Origin: Marthasterias glacialis
Taxonomy: Eukaryota > Echinodermata > Asteroidea > Forcipulatida > Asteriidae
Assembly (NCBI GenBank): GCA_911728455.2
Contig: OU452231.1
Coordinates: 13,606,838-13,670,837 of the forward strand
DNA length: 64,000 bases
Reading direction: 5' to 3'
The position numbers and the translations under genes were made by a program. Of the stretch, positions 37,060 through 48,940 are shown piece by piece. The notes below the pieces were generated by a model. It had not been told where the DNA came from and did not search any database. It saw only the letters and a list, made by a program, of their open reading frames with translations. Position 1 is the first letter of the stretch. Each line of letters starts with the position of its first letter.

Positions 37060-40000
37060 ATGGCGACTACTTCAAGTGGAGCTGATCCAGCGATGGTGGA
37101 CAAGATTGCAAATCATCTCAAATCCCAGGGCATTTTTGATCAATTCAGGAGAGACTGCTTAGAAGATGTTGATACCAAGGTTAGCTTCCTTCAATGATCA
37201 GAAAGCCGCAGAAGTTTATAAAGAACAATTGTTCTAAATTTATAAGCAAGCATAGTATTAATAAGAGTGATTGTAGGCGTTGATGCAAAACTTTGTACAC
37301 ATACTTTTGTTAATTTGTTATTAGCATCTTAAAATAATGGAAACCATAAAACTTGCTGTCACAGGTGTTTCATTTAGGTCGCCAGCCATGCCAGCACATA
37401 AAAATCATCTATAAAGCCCCTTCCACAGAAACCCAATTAAAATCTCATTGTCATTCTTCGACTACATATCCTTTTCACCAAACCTACATAATTCACCCTC
37501 AAGGTCAACAATCCCTGGCCTTACCCCCACTGACCACCACATAATTCACCCTCAACTTCTATGATCCCCTGTCCTCACTGACCAGTTTAGCAATTTGTCA
37601 TGGTCTCTGTTTTCAATTTTAGGTATCTTATTCCACTTCTATCACTTTGGTCCTTAAGTTTTAGAGACACAGATTAGAAAAACAAAATTTTGAATCAGCC
37701 TAAAAGAGGAAGCGGCTGTTGTTTTCTTGGCGTGTCTTGGCTGAGCGGATAAGAACACCAGACTCAAGCTGGTGTTTCTGATCAGCAGAGTGTGGGTTCA
37801 GGACCCAGTCGTGACACTTGTGTCCTTAAGTAAGACAGTTAACCATTATTGCTGCGTCCTTTGGATGGGATGTAAGGCCGTAGGTCCCGTGTGTTGTGTA
37901 ATGTACGTAAAATAACCCAGTGACACTTATCGCAAAGAGAAGGGGTCCACCCTGGTGTTCTTGGTTTGATTGGCTGTACAGGTTGCGCTACAGCACCTTG
38001 TAAACCATTACCTGGCGCTACCTAAAGGAACAGGTCTCATACTTCAAAACGTAACTCGGCATACCTTGCAGGAAAAAAATACTGAGCACTATAAGATGCC
38101 CATCGGTTGTGATAAAGTGCTTTATAAGAACTGCGTATTATTATTATTTTTTATTATACCTTAATTCAATTTTACATCTTAGTAAGTCCAACAATTTGGC
38201 CAGCTCAGGAAAAACTGTCTTCTTGTTTTACACGTTACAGTACTCTTGGTGATCACCAATGCAAAATGAGGTTCTCTGGCTGGTGCAGAAACCCACTACT
38301 ATTTGTTCAATATGCCATTTACAGTTTTACAAATGACAACTTTCTTTTTTCTCCACAGCCTGCCTACCAAAATCTCCGTCAAAAAGTGGAGAGCTATGTG
38401 TCCACGTTCCTCTCCAAGGTGAAGTGGGAACCCAAGATGAACAAAAATCAGCTGAGAGATAGCCTTAGAAGACAAATCAATCAGTAAGTTTAACTGCAAA
38501 TGAAGTAAACACTAGGTTTAAATCTAATTTGAAATTTCCGACCAGGCATTATAATAAAGAAGATCACATTTGAGCCTAGTTTTCTAGAAAATTAAGTTAT
38601 TCATGACATACATAGGATGTACTAACAAGTCTGGTAACAGGCACTTCCAGACTATTCCACCCTTTGGTCTGAACATACAAAAGAAGAAAGGACTGACTCA
38701 TAACTGTCTTTGCCTTCTATTTTTTCCCGACTGGGTTTGGAACATTTTACTGTTTAACCGCGTATTGAACTTTTCTACTGCCTTGTATTGCGCTATTTTA
38801 AGCCGCACGTCAAGTTTGCTGGAAGATAAATTCGTTATCATGTGCGCGTGGAGTACAGAAAAATATAGCATGTCTGTGTCATCACAAGGTTGGTGTCTAC
38901 ATGGAGTCGTCCACATTGTTTAGATAGAAGGGGTTTTAGAATTTTCAGAGTTTTTGTGAAGAAAATTCAAAGAACACGGATCTATATGTCAGTTATATAA
39001 ATCAAATATTGAGTGGCTTTAATTCGTGGAATATTATCGCTCGGTAAAATATGGACAGTTCAATTTCACTTGAACAGTCCAAATTTTACCTTGCGATAAT
39101 ATGGCGTGTCGTGGCCGAGCTGATAAGAACACCGGACTCAAGCTCTGGTGTCTCTGATCAGCAGAGTGTGGGTTCGAATCCCGGTCGTGACACTTGTGTC
39201 CTTAAGCAAGACACTTAACCATTATTGCTGCGTCCTTCGGATGGGACGTAAAGCCGTAGGTCCCGTGTGTTGTGTAATGCACGTAAAAGAACCCAGTGCA
39301 CTTATCGAAAAGAGAAGGGGTTCGCCCCGGTGTTCCTGGTTTGATCGGCAGCAGATTGCGCCACAGCACCTTGTAAACCGTTACATGGTGCTAAAGGAAC
39401 AGGTCTCATACTACATAACTCCGAATACCATGCAAGATAAATACCGTGTATGCGCCAGGAGTGTCAATTCTGACAGACATGGCGCGGTATAAATGTTCAA
39501 TATTATTATTAATATTCCTCCCATTGCACTCTGAGCCACTCAAAATGATCTGCTTGCTAGCACCATGCACTCATCATCTGTATATGTTTCCCTCGTTTGA
39601 TTGATCTACTGTGTGATTGTAGGTCTGAGATGCTATCAACAGGTGTAGAGAGAATCATTGAGCAGGTCATTGAACCCAAGATGCAGCATGTATTCAGACC
39701 ACAGATAGAAAAGGTACGTACTGTACGACTATGTTAAAGATCAGGCCTAGAAATACATAGAAGTCACTCAGGCAATAACCTCTGTTGCCGCTGGGTCTTG
39801 TTGTTGGTGCCCTCTCAAAGTATTCCTGTACCTGTAGACTCTGAAGCCACCCTCTCAGGTTGACCTAGGTTCTGCTTGCGCTGGGACGGAACCATCGGGA
39901 TCAAGCACAAAATTAACGCTCAGGTCACTATAACTGAGACATCATGTGAATGTTGTGGAACAAGCATCAGGAACACGTCGCATCTCTACTCTTGCGACCG

Positions 40001-43000
40001 TTGAGTTTTTCTGAACGCGACTGATGCCGATTGTCTTAACATTACCATAGTTATACCTAGGTCGTAAACAATCAGCGACTGATATTTTTCCGACAGTCTT
40101 AGTTCAGGCACAGCATCATCCTGAAAAGTCAGTCGCCGACTGTTCTGTGTCATCGCAAGTTCAACCTGAGGTCATCTGTAGATTTCCCTATGAAAATGTC
40201 CTTTGCATAATGAAAATGGCCTTGCCCTCGCAAAGATGAAATCCCAGGCTTCTTTGATGAGAGCTTTTTGAACGTCGACTTTCCCTAGCATTCATACCAA
40301 GGCTTCCTGGGACAGCTGACCGGAACTACTTTTATTGTGTATAGCATGAGAGCCAGAAGTCTTCGTGGATTAACAAAAAGATCATAAAATGTATATTCTC
40401 ATAATAAAACTACAACAACAAATTATTTTACAAACTCAGGTAAATACAAAAGTGCACGTCTTCCGAAAAAAAACCATAATGCTCACAAAGTTGCTGTTTC
40501 AAATGTGAAAATGTGTATCAAACTTCCTGAAAGTGTTCATCTGAATAAGTAAAAAGTGGCGGCTAGTAAGAAACATTTTCATTGTGATATCATGCATCCG
40601 GATCTGCCCTGACATCGATGTCAAAGGCACTCAAACTCGGGGGTCAAAACGCACCCAGTTTAAGGCAACAATTTTAGAGTGCAAGTTGATAAAATCCAGA
40701 ATTTTATTTGTTATTTTGATTGGTTGATATTTGCAGGTTGTGGAGGAATTCATGGGTCCTGGGAAAGATAAGGATGTGGAGAATGTAAAGAAAGATCTCA
40801 CATCAACGTCAGGATGGCAGGGTGAGTAGGAATTGAAAACACAGAAGTAATAAAATTAGGTGACAATTTCAATTAAAAAAAGTTATTTCTCTTTTGAGCA
40901 AAGATTTTTGTTTATAAACTTGATCACAAACTATTTTATTTGACTGTATATTATCAAGGTGGTTCACATCTAACTTCAGCACCGATTCCACCAGACCTGC
41001 CCCCAGGAGTACCCACCCCTGCCCCACCACTGCCCCCGTCAGAGCCACCTGCCGCACCCCCTGAGGCACCCCCCGAAGCACCTCCAGATGAACCTCCAGA
41101 AGCACCTCCGGACTCCCTGCCCGAGGAACCTGAGGTACCCTCTAAAGGTTTTCATCTTGGAACCTCACCGAAAGTTTCCCCAGCCACAGATGGGAGTATC
41201 ACACCAACGTTACCATCGGGTGGTAATACACCATCCTCTACATCGAGCAAGGGGCGGGAAACACCTAACATACTGAAGAAGTATCCTGGAAATCCACCTC
41301 CATTGTTAACTGATATTAAAGGAGATAAGAAATTGGACTCATCAAGTGAAAGTGCATACAAAATGACCAGCCAAACGACTAAAGGTCAAGCCGGCAAGAA
41401 TGTAAGCGTTAAAGACCAAAATGTGAAGAAACAACAGGGAAAGGATGGTCAGCAAAAGTCGCAACTCACCAAGATGGTTAAAAAAGTTGAACCGTGCTCA
41501 AAAGAGAAAGCAAAACAACTAGCTGCTGGCGGAAAAATTACAGACAGTTTTAAGACTGCAGATAAAGCTAAAGTTTTAAATCCTGACAAACCTAAAGTCA
41601 GCATCCCTGGCAAAGCTGCTGTTCAAAAAATCAAACCTGTTGCTGATATAAAAGACAAGCTGCTAGTGAAAGACCTAGATGTGACGCATTTTCAAGGGGC
41701 AGTTAAAAAAACGTCACAAGATTCACAGAATATTACACAATTATCAGAACCAGAATCGAACAACAAAGGCTCTTCCAGTCAATTACTAGATAGTAAGGCT
41801 GTTTCAGATGGTAAAAGCGTGAAAGAGACTGAGAACTTCAAACCCGTTGCGATGAGCATTCAAGACTTTTTGGAAAAATCCCAGAAAGGTCTTCCTGTTG
41901 TCTCATCAAATATGAATCCCACATCAGTTGAGCCAAAGGATGAAACAGCAGTGGACATGGACATGGACATTGAGATGGCTGGGGATGAAAACACTAATAT
42001 GCCTTTGGGAAACGAGGAGTCAGATGGCGAGAGCGGACTGTCGGACATATCTGTGAGTTCCGTCCACACCAGTGACTTGTCCTCATTTGATGAAGGTATT
42101 AGCTCCACTTCCTCAAGTTCCAGTGTTGATTCTAGTAGCGACGAGGAGACTGAGCTGAAGCTGGTCTTAAAGAAGAGTAAGTTGAAGATTATTATTGATC
42201 CTTCTCCTTAAAAACAAAAACAGGATTGAACAGGAATGTCTTGAGATTGTTCTTGAACACTTCTAAAGACTGTGCAGAATGGATTTTATTTGGGAGACTG
42301 TTCCAAAAGGATATAGCATTGCTAATTGATCAGATGTTATTTGATGCACTAAACACAGTCTCTGTTTGTACTTTGAAGAAGGTTGACTTTCCCGCATGAT
42401 GCATGTAGCAGTGGCAATTTCAGGACAAACCCTAGTCGGCGCACTTTAGTGTGAATCCCCTGAATTGTTGTAATTTTCCCCCTGTTTTATTCAGAGAAGA
42501 AAACTACCAATGTATGTCCATCAGACAGTGGTTCAGAAGCACCTTCAGAGAGCCCATCTGAAGTGACCATCAGCACGGACACAAGCAGGCCAGCCTCCGT
42601 CTCATCAGACAGAGCCTCCTCAAAGAGGTCTCCCAAGGGTCAGACGGCTTCTGGGAGAGCCTTGGCCATCAGCCGTTATCATGGAGATAGTGAAGACGAA
42701 GATTCACGGCTGGAGAGACGGAAGAAAGCTGTGAGTTTCCGCAAACATTTGACCTGGGCCCAATTTCATAGAGCTGCTTAAGCACAAAAAGGTAGCTAAG
42801 CACAAAACGTTTTTTCTTACCACAATAAGGTTACCAGCTAAAATGCCTTGTCACATATACTATGTGCGACTGGTATCCTGCTAATTTTTGCTCAGCAGAA
42901 AATGATCAAACAGCTCTAAGAAATTGGGTTACCAGCTAAAGTGCCTCGTCACATATACTATTTGCGACTGGTATCCTGCTAAATTTTGCTTAGCAGAAAA

Positions 43001-46000
43001 TTTCTAAGCAGCTCTATGAAATTGGGCCCTGGTGGAACGAATGCCATAACAAGACTGAGAGGCTTTTTTCCAAGTTTGTTAAAAACTTTGTCAGTTTTGC
43101 TCTTGAATACTTTTGAATACTTTGTAAAATCTCAAAATAAGCAATGTTGATTGTTGTCTGTTTTTCTCCAGGCCATGGCTAAGGAGGAAAGAGCTCAAAG
43201 AAGGCAGTTGGCAAAAGAGGAGAGAGAAAAATTCACCAGGGTGACAAGACAGAAAAGGGTTGTAGATTCTGAAAGCCTGGAAGGTGTGCATAACATACAT
43301 TTATTGTCTATAGCTGCGTTCGCGCTGGACTTTTATTTCCCGTAAAACTAACCCAGACTCTGGGTACATGGAGCATTTTATGAAGTCCAGTGGCAACAGT
43401 CTTTTGTACACATTCGGAATACCAGAACGTTTACATGTCAGAACATTCCATTGTGTAGCTTGCACAGTGCTTGCACTCACTGTGCAAGGCTTTGTCTCCC
43501 CAAATTAAGAGGGACAAAGGGTACTGGAAATCATGCTCAAAATGTCCCTTTTTTCAGTGGTTATTGTGTAATTCCAGATTCCAGAGCTTGGTCCTTTTGT
43601 TGTATAAACAAGGATTACAACAGATCGATAGGGTACCACCATTGTTTATCATTGTATTCTGCTCAATGGAAGAATATGTGGAAAAATTTCGAAAACCCTG
43701 GCGATAAGTGGTTAACAGAACAACTTCTGCTAAGGAAGATTGGTTAGGTCAATTAAACACTGCAGATGTCGCAAATAATCTTGTTGCGAGGCATGCTGCA
43801 GTTAGCCACAGACCTGGTTAATCCTGTCTAATAATGCAAGTGTGAACAGCAGGAAGATTAACCCACTGAAAAGTTAACCATGCTCACGGTCAAATATTAG
43901 TCCAGTGTGAACATACCTTACAGTTGTTTGTAAGTCTACCTTTTCAGGCCTCAAATTTCATCTCTGAAGGGGCAAGGCCACTTTGTCTGTAGTAAAGGGC
44001 ACTTGCATGTTTTAAAGGGCCCTTCCATTAGAATATCAGATTATCTATGGGAACATTTCTAAGAGGCACCAAGGCCAAGGACCACGGGCAGTGGAGGCCA
44101 TGGCCTCCGTGGCCTCTGTAAAATTTGAGGCATGCCTTTTTCCAAACACAGGCACTGCTAGGGTTAAATAATGTTAACATTGCTGAAATAAAACCATTTT
44201 CAACTTGACATACATTCAGACTTATGAAAAAAAACCTTGCTTTGTCAACACTTCGGAAATTTTATTTTCAGAATCATCAGATTCCAAGAAGGAGAAGAGA
44301 GAGGAAGTAGCGTCCCCTACCAAGGCCACCAAGAAGCAGCTCAAGGAGCAGAAGATGCTGGAGAAGAAACGAGAGGTCAGACGTAGACGATCTCTGAATA
44401 AGCGCTACTTCTCTGATGAGTTCTCCTCATCACTGCAAGGATTGAAGGTCAGTTTTAGAAGTCTCTGACCTAGAAGTCAAAGATTGGGACGAGTTGCTGC
44501 TTTTACGGAGAGTCGGGCATTGGGGGCGTTCTGGATTATGGCAGCTGGCTATCTCTGTTTTGTTTTGTAGAAGTGGTGCGATTACTGTTGGGTTTTGGAT
44601 AGTTACGAGGTCCACTGTTCTTGCAATCCTAAGTAGTTGGATCATCATTTGGTCTTGCCTTATAAATGCATAATCTTTATCATGTTAGATTTTTGTTGTA
44701 TTATTATTATTATGAACACTGCCCAATACAAGGCCAGAGGGCCACTCGAGGAGGGGGCTACATGGGAAACGTAGAAAAGTTAGAGGTAGGGAAGATATCT
44801 GTTTACCGTTCTCTTGAACTTGAATAGATTGTAAGATGGTGGAAGGCAAGATAAAGGTAGGGAGTTCCAATGTGCAACAGTACTTGGGGTGGGGGGTAGG
44901 GGTGGGGGAAGCTAATTGAATATCTCATACTGGCTTTCAAAAAGACTCAGTGAAGGGATGAGAAGATGAGAAACACTCATGGTAACTTTGTGATTTCTTC
45001 CACCGTTTTACAGGAGACAGTTTCGCAGCTAGAACAGGAGGAAAGAGAAAACCAAGAAAAATCCCCACAGCCTGAGTTAACTCCATACAAGGCATTCATT
45101 CCCAAAGAGAAGCTTCAGTGCTTCCATCTTGTCTACCGTGAGCGAAGAGAGTCTCAGGTCAAGTGTCATCATCTCCTCAACCATGGACTCAGCGGGGAGC
45201 AGCAGAGGAAACTGAGCACCCGCAAGCGCAAGGAGAGGAAAGATTCCAAAATTGCCAAGTTTTCATTCCCACTAGCCAAGGCTGCTGCAGGTGTTGCCGG
45301 TAAGGAGAAGGGCAAGCCAACTGCTGGAGATAAACAGAAGACTGTTGAAAAGCAGCAGCTGGATTCCCAACAACAGCAAGAACACGAGCAACAGAACCAA
45401 AGGCAACCAGAACAGCAAGAGGAGGAACCGCAGCAGCAACTTAAACAAGAGCAGCAGGAACAACAAGAAACACAAAAAGAGCAGGAACAAGAAGAAGCAC
45501 AAAAAGAGCAGGAACAACAGCAGCAGGATGAGGGGCATCAAGAGAAACAACAGCAACACCAGCCTATTAGTGTCAAGCAAGAAAGCAGTGAAGAAACCAT
45601 AAAGCAGCATCTACCTTCAAAAGAAAAGACTCCTGCTGAACAACTAGAGGCTGCTGAAAACCCCCTTCAAAAATGTGTAAATCCTGAAGAAGTTATTCCA
45701 TCTGGTGTCAAAGAAGATCAGCAATCTATGGAAATGCGGGAAAGTGTGGCCGGAATTGGTGAGGATGTTAAGATAGAAGAGGAGGTACAGCCGTCTGAAA
45801 AGTATGAGGATGAAGGAGAAGAAAAAGATCCAGAGAAAGCAAGGCTGGAATTGGAGAAGGGGGAAGATGTGGAGATGCAAGAAGGGCAGGAAGAAGGAAA
45901 AGATGGAGTTGAGGAGAATGTGAAAGCAGATGAAGGAAACAATGAAAAGACACCTCTGCAGGAAAACCTAGAGGGAGAGCGTGTTAAAACCAACATTGAA

Positions 46001-47266
46001 TCATCACAGGGTAAGAAGGAAGATGCAGATGATACACTGACCATTCAGGCTGATGATGAGACAAAGCCACAGAAAGATACTCAAATCCAAGATGATGCTC
46101 AGAAGGCTGAGACCAACCAGATTGTGGCTTCTGGGGAAAAACCAAATAAGCAAGCAGCAACTCAACAAGAAGTCATTCCTCACACCGATTCCATACCCAT
46201 CCAGCAAGTCATTGAGCCTGCACTGGAAGAAAATGTCAAAGTGCCCCTAGTGGAGAACACAAGCGACGACAACCCACCAACTCCCACACAAGATGAGCCT
46301 GCCATTTATTCCGAGTCGGGTTCGGAATCGGAGGAGCAGAGCGACAAAGGTTCGTCAATCCCCATCTACACGGTTCACAGTCCAAAACACCTGCCCCTGG
46401 GGTCTATTTTCAAGCTCAGTCAGACCTCCTTGCAAGATGTCAAACCCGTCGGCAGTAGGGTTGGCGAGGTCAGGATGCTTTCTACAGACAGCAATGCATC
46501 TGGCACTGATGATACTAAAGACCTTGTGGAAGGGAGTCCTGAATCTGAAAACACTGGAAGTGAGGATTATCAGGGTGCCACTGAAAGCATCCAAGACAGT
46601 CACAAACCAGATTCAAGTGAGACCCTAGCTGAGGAACCAAGCACTAGTGACATTTCAGAACCCAACCAGCCAGAGAGTCGCTACGGGACCCGACCTAAGC
46701 GTCACGCAGTTTCTCCACGCGACTCCCTCGATGACGATTACTACTACTATGGCCAGTCGAAACGTGGACGCTACTCCCAGTCCCCTGTATCCCAGGAAGA
46801 GCCAGTCAAGTCGGGGCGATCCGTCACTAGGAGGATGTCTTCAGATAGTGGGAAGTCCGAAGGAACAACTAGGGAGACACCAGACAAACCCACACGTCCT
46901 TCTCGCCAACGGCACATTTCACCACCCCACCGTTACTCTCCAAGTGACACCAGGTCCTCCCAGAGAAGGGCCTCAACGTCATCACCACACCCACCCACAG
47001 CTCCTAATTTATCTGCAAAACCGAGCAGGCGTGGCTCCTCACCTTCCTCCCATGAGCACTTCACCAGACGCTCCTCCACTAGGGAGGAGGTGAAGCGTGG
47101 TAATCGCTATTCAGATATGTATTATTACAACGATCGTGGATCCCGCAACCAACCTTCCACAAGGTGCGGAGACAGGGGAAGAGCTTCAGAAGCTGTCACT
47201 AGCCGCCGATCATCACGGAGATCAGTGGATGATAGAACAACCAGTCAGACTAAACGAAGGAAGTAG
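37060..47266 (+). CDS. BOD1L1: BOD1L1-like protein (Shg1/BOD1 domain plus long disordered tail), complete, nine coding exons
   Basis: Coding exons: 37,060-37,179; 38,359-38,483; 39,623-39,713; 40,737-40,821; 40,959-42,176; 42,495-42,730; 43,172-43,283; 44,272-44,447; 45,014-47,266. The total is 4,416 nt, an intact frame of 1,471 residues. Residues about 10-130 form the Shg1/BOD1 domain: NHLKSQGIFDQFRRDCLEDV, DTKPAYQNLRQKVESYV, MNKNQLRDSLRRQI and the FRPQIEK segment match vertebrate BOD1/BOD1L1. Family knowledge: Shg1-type subunits associate with SET1/COMPASS histone methylases, and BOD1L1 protects stalled replication forks; both roles are nuclear. The rest is low complexity: a Pro-rich stretch (start of exon 5), a Ser/acidic segment with VSSVHTSDLSSFDEG, Lys/Arg-rich coiled segments in exons 7-8, a Gln/Glu-rich block (about residues 832-905), acidic repeats, then an Arg/Ser-rich tail with RYGTRPKR. 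It is about half the length of vertebrate BOD1L1. An upstream non-coding exon is possible, since a ttcag acceptor lies just 5' of the start. Confidence 0.9.
37727..38155 (+). repeat. SINE family A, full-length, in BOD1L1 intron 1
   Basis: Head GGCGTGTCTTGGCTGAGCGG with GATAAGAACACCAGACTCAA, a long variable arm (Leu/Ser-type) and GTGTGGGTTCAGGACCC, then GTGACACTTGTGTCCTTAAG. The body contains GTCCCGTGTGTTGTGTAATG and GGGTCCACCCTGGTGTTC, with a tail ending in TTATTATTATT-like repeats. Over 80% like the copy at 39,102. Confidence 0.85.
39102..39515 (+). repeat. SINE family A, best-preserved copy, in BOD1L1 intron 2
   Basis: GGCGTGTCGTGGCCGAGCTG with GATAAGAACACCGGACTCAA, the B-box GGGTTCGAATCCCGGTCG and a GTGACACTTGTGTCC junction. 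The tail ends with ATATTATTATTAATATT. The head resembles a class II tRNA (Leu or Ser) with a long variable arm. It is a retroposed repeat, not a tRNA gene. Confidence 0.85.
42756..43029. mobile_element. MITE with GGGCCCAATTTC termini and internal 97-bp duplication, in BOD1L1 intron 6
   Basis: Left end GGGCCCAATTTCATAGAGCT, right end AGCTCTATGAAATTGGGCCC, a perfect 20-bp inverted repeat. GGTTACCAGCTAAARTGCCT with ACATATACTAT and GCGACTGGTATCCTGCTAA is present twice in tandem (about 42,831 and 42,928). It lies only 26 nt beyond the exon 6 donor. Relatives at 8,562-8,755 and 47,718-47,836. Confidence 0.8.
43470..43690 (+). repeat. Interspersed repeat family D, copy in BOD1L1 intron 7
   Basis: Contains GTGTAATTCCAGATTCCAGAG, GGTCCTTTTGTTG and ACCACCATTGTTTATCATTG; collinear with 10,660-10,905. 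Confidence 0.55.
43945..44145 (+). repeat. Interspersed repeat family E, copy in BOD1L1 intron 7
   Basis: Contains AGTGGAGGCCATGGCCTCC, then GTGGCCTCTGTAAAATTTGA, preceded by AAAGGGCCCTTCCATTAGAA. Related to the copy at 47,360-47,525. Confidence 0.55.
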
Positions 47267-47359
47267 TCATTACAATATATAAACATTATGTGTATAACGT
47301 TTACTGTTGTGGGTTGGGGGCGGCTTTGGTTGTCTCTAAGAAATGTTTATCGCTCACGG

Positions 47360-47525
47360 TTTCAGGCCTGATTGCTTGGCTCTTGAAAGGGCAATGGCAC
47401 CTCTATGAGGAAATTGTAAATTTGTACTGGAACATTTCAAGGGCACCAAGGCGATGACCAGGGGCAACGGAGGCAATTGCCTCCATTGCCTCTGTGAAGT
47501 ATCAGGCCTGCAGTTTGCATTTGGC
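47360..47525 (+). repeat. Interspersed repeat family E, copy just after BOD1L1 stop
   Basis: Contains TTCAGGCCTGATTGCTTGGC at one end and CGGAGGCAATTGCCTCCATT with GCCTCTGTGAAGTATCAGGC at the other. Probably within the BOD1L1 3' UTR or immediate 3' flank. Confidence 0.55.
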
Positions 47526-48599
47526 AACAAGCAAAACAAGAAATGTGTTATCAATGGAAAGAAACTCAGCTTTGTTAGTGGTGTGCAACCTATCCTTTTC
47601 CCATGGTTTGACATTTTCCCAAATATGAATTGCTGTAAATTAAAATGGCTATTTGGTCAATATCACTGTAGATGATAAGTTAACTGGTGTGAAATTCAGT
47701 TAATCTTCCTCGAGGCAGGACCCAATTTCAGAAAGCTGCTGAAGCACAAAATATAGGTTAAGCATGGAACAATTTTGCTTGGTACCACCCAAAATATCAT
47801 GTCATGTTTAGTGTTTGTGACTGGTTCCTGGATTATTTTCCCGGAGACCATTACATGGCTTAATATAGCTGAACTTGAACGAGCAGTCACGAAGCTCGGT
47901 ATTTGATTGGCTACCAAATTTTACCAAACAGTTGATGCAATATGTAACAGGCAGTTAAAACCAATGACTGTATGAGACCATGCAGATATCATGAACTGCA
48001 CGTTTAACAATTCTTGCATAAACACACAATGTTTGCATCAAATCTCAAATGTGCGCACATAATTATTCGCAAAAAAAAGATGCCCCAAAATGACAGAACC
48101 AATATTACTGTGATGGTGATGTTGGCTAAGTTGGTTTAACTGTGGTGCTTTGTTTACATGAGAACAGTAAAAATGCATCTTAATATTACGTATTCAATCA
48201 TAACTGGCAATTTGGGAAAGAGCACCTTATCTTGATTTCAAACTGGAGAGAATTCCACCTTATTTATTTTGAATAAGATTGACAATTGCCTGAAAAAAAT
48301 TGTCAAAGTATTAAATCAGAAATTTTTGTATTTGTTTTAAATTTTGCCAAGTTATAAACATGAGAAGTGAACATAATTATTAGAATTGTATTGAGGAATG
48401 TTGTGTTCAAAGAACTGACCCCTTTTTAGAATTTTTTTCCTTCTATTTATTAAAGCAAATTTGTCTTTGCTTCTCGGGAACCAATGGTGCACCATTCCAT
48501 TAACAGGAAGTTTGATATACTTTATACTGAAATGGATCAGAGATGAATTTTTAAGTAAAGTTAAGTTATAATTGGAGTGGTTTGCATGAAAGCCCTAGC

Positions 48600-48940
48600 T
48601 CAATATTGGTAAAAGAGAAAAATGTAAATATACCTTACAGGGTATAAAGATAATGATGGTAGAAAATTGTCTTTGAAATATTTCTGCCTGAAGTTTTTTT
48701 TTTTTAATAATCAATGAAATAAGATCAAAAATAAATTTACGTCTTACGTAAGACCCTAAGAATACACTGCAAAAATGTTGAATGCATTTCTCGTAAATGA
48801 AAATTGTCTTTGAAATATTTCTGCCTGAAGTTTTTTTTTTAATAATCAATGAAATATGATCAAAAATAAATTTACGTCTTACGTGAGACCCTAAGAATAC
48901 ACTGCAAAAATGCTGAAAGAATTTCACGTAAATGAAACGA
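48600..48940 (-). repeat. Repeat family C with internal tandem duplication
   Basis: GAAAATTGTCTTTGAAATAT starts at about 48,662 and again at 48,799; the unit of about 137 bp ends TCTCGTAAATGA or TCACGTAAATGA. The sequence is the inverse of the repeats at 5,655-5,880 and 59,975-60,235 (CATTATCTTTATACC, AAACTTCAGGCAGAAATATT on the minus strand). Confidence 0.7.

Noticed and set aside
39105..39195. Possible tRNA-Leu/Ser gene
   Set aside because: It looks class II tRNA-like but is the head of SINE family A, with the same 300-bp body in at least eight copies in the window.
42563..42781. Separate small gene starting MTISTDTSRPAS
   Set aside because: It is the inner part of BOD1L1 exon 6, reading in frame from the 42,495 acceptor to the 42,730 donor.
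45272..46044. Leu- and Ser-rich ORFs antisense to the last BOD1L1 exon
   Set aside because: Mirror images of the Gln/Glu-rich and acidic coding repeats; there is no independent evidence.
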